Shown: in pieces, positions 63,559-64,000 of the stretch
Layout: each line of letters starts with the position of its first letter
How positions within the stretch are numbered: position 1 is the first letter of the stretch
Origin: JANWHQ01 sp963775275
Lineage (GTDB): Bacteria > Pseudomonadota > Alphaproteobacteria > Caulobacterales > Caulobacteraceae
NCBI GenBank assembly: GCA_963775275.1
Contig: CAVZII010000005.1
Location: 3,472,001 to 3,536,000, forward strand
DNA: 64,000 bases
Direction: 5' to 3'
The notes under the pieces: model-generated
Told to the model about the DNA's origin: nothing
Database searches by the model: none
What the model saw: the letters and a program-made list of their open reading frames with translations, nothing else
Position numbers and translations under genes: made by a program

Positions 63559-64000
63559 GGCGAGGGCCACAGCCAGGCCGCGCCGCGCACGCCCGAGGAG
63601 TCGCCGTGCAGGGCCTTCAGGACCGGCGTGTCGAACACGTCCGAGAACACGTAGGGCGCGATCGCGCCGGGCAACCGCTCGTAGAGCTCGTCCACGTTGG
63701 ACATCCCGCCGCCGAGGACGATGGCGTCGGGATCGATCAGGTCGGCCATCACCGCGAGCCCCCTCGCCAGCCGGTCCACGTAGCGGCCGAGCGCCGCGCC
63801 GGCTTGCTGGTCGCCGGACCGCGCCGCCGCGACGATGCCGGCGGCGTCCAGGCGCCGTCCCGAGGCGGCGAGATGGTCCCGCTGGAACCCCGTGCCCGAG
63901 ACGTAGGTCTCCAGGCACCCCTTCAGCCCGCACCAGCAATCCGGTCCCGGGACCTCGTCGACGGAGGGCCAGGGCAGGGGGGTGTGGCCGATCTCCCCGG
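63555..64000 (-). CDS. ROK-family sugar kinase, C-terminal part (runs off the window)
   Basis: About 148 C-terminal residues are present. The ROK zinc motif is complete as CWCGLKGCLET, preceded by GEIGHTPLPWP with the zinc histidine. LIDPDAIVLGGGMSNVDELY is the conserved ATP-binding strand-turn. Relatives phosphorylate fructose, mannose, glucose or N-acetylglucosamine. The start and the sugar-binding residues lie outside the window. Its stop overlaps the GTG of dinB. Confidence 0.88.
   Translation of the reverse strand, partial: GEIGHTPLPWPSVDEVPGPDCWCGLKGCLETYVSGTGFQRDHLAASGRRLDAAGIVAAARSGDQQAGAALGRYVDRLARGLAVMADLIDPDAIVLGGGMSNVDELYERLPGAIAPYVFSDVFDTPVLKALHGDSSGVRGAAWLWPSP

Noticed and set aside
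62215..63939. A 574-codon frame combining ROK and dinB sequence
   Set aside because: It is out of frame with the ROK kinase at its start and with the Pol IV C-terminus at its end. The true dinB begins at the GTG overlapping the ROK stop.

Overview
The window is a GC-rich stretch of alphaproteobacterial chromosome, most likely from the order Caulobacterales (Caulobacter or Phenylobacterium type). The best evidence is a popZ polar-organiser gene between a tolC-type exporter gene and valS, GANTC sites (the CcrM methylation motif) inside palindromic repeats, a GTTC-N7-GTTC alphaproteobacterial SOS box, and many short secreted glycine-zipper and Ala/Pro-rich envelope proteins. No plasmid, prophage, CRISPR array or classical IS transposase is visible.

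Layout. 1-1.2 kb: a two-subunit FAD-dependent sugar/alcohol dehydrogenase (large subunit cut by the window edge, small subunit frameshifted). 1.5-6.8 kb: cupin, SPW membrane protein, ClC antiporter, tRNA-Asn, a glycine-zipper protein, and an alpha/beta hydrolase-crcB-DUF190 run. 6.8-15.5 kb: a divergent catabolic cluster (HpaB-type monooxygenase, APC permease, class III transaminase and exported amidohydrolase on one side; AraC regulator and amidase on the other). 15.6-25.1 kb: HtrA protease, sulfotransferase-like protein, tRNA-Cys, PCMT-like protein, TolC, PopZ, ValS, TlyA. 25.1-34 kb: envelope and regulatory genes, an RNA methyltransferase, two VOC proteins with an AraC regulator, an SOS-box radical SAM gene, and a glycosyltransferase-HAD pair. 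34-39.6 kb: an FNR/FixK-box membrane gene, a copper ATPase with a divergent CsoR repressor, a lytic transglycosylase, and family 4 uracil-DNA glycosylase. 39.7-46.2 kb: ETF-quinone oxidoreductase, TPR lipoprotein, ispE, and glnK-amtB. 46.6-55 kb: secreted proteins, glyQ, a DUF2314 lipoprotein, a DUF559 nuclease, a disrupted glyS, and ppdK. 55.2-64 kb: outer-membrane barrel, Ste24-type peptidase, NUDIX/HIT pair, DUF4287 protein, acyltransferase-GDPD-RidA run, a small membrane protein, dinB, and a ROK kinase cut by the window edge.

The most unusual material is repeat DNA. First, a 166-bp composite of two palindromes occurs three times (26704, 55801 and, inverted, 58793). Two copies differ at only two positions, and two copies supply the stop codon of an unrelated gene. 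Second, REP-like hairpins occur as inverted pairs just upstream of valS, glyS and ppdK. The pair before glyS encloses a DUF559 nuclease gene and is flanked by a 19-bp near-perfect duplication of the glyS start, which looks like a nuclease-bearing mobile element with two non-autonomous relatives. glyS also contains an AT-rich in-frame insertion and three +1 frameshifts. Three further genes (dehydrogenase small subunit, a glycine-zipper gene, dinB) carry single +1 frameshifts, so insertion-type assembly errors must be excluded before any are called pseudogenes.
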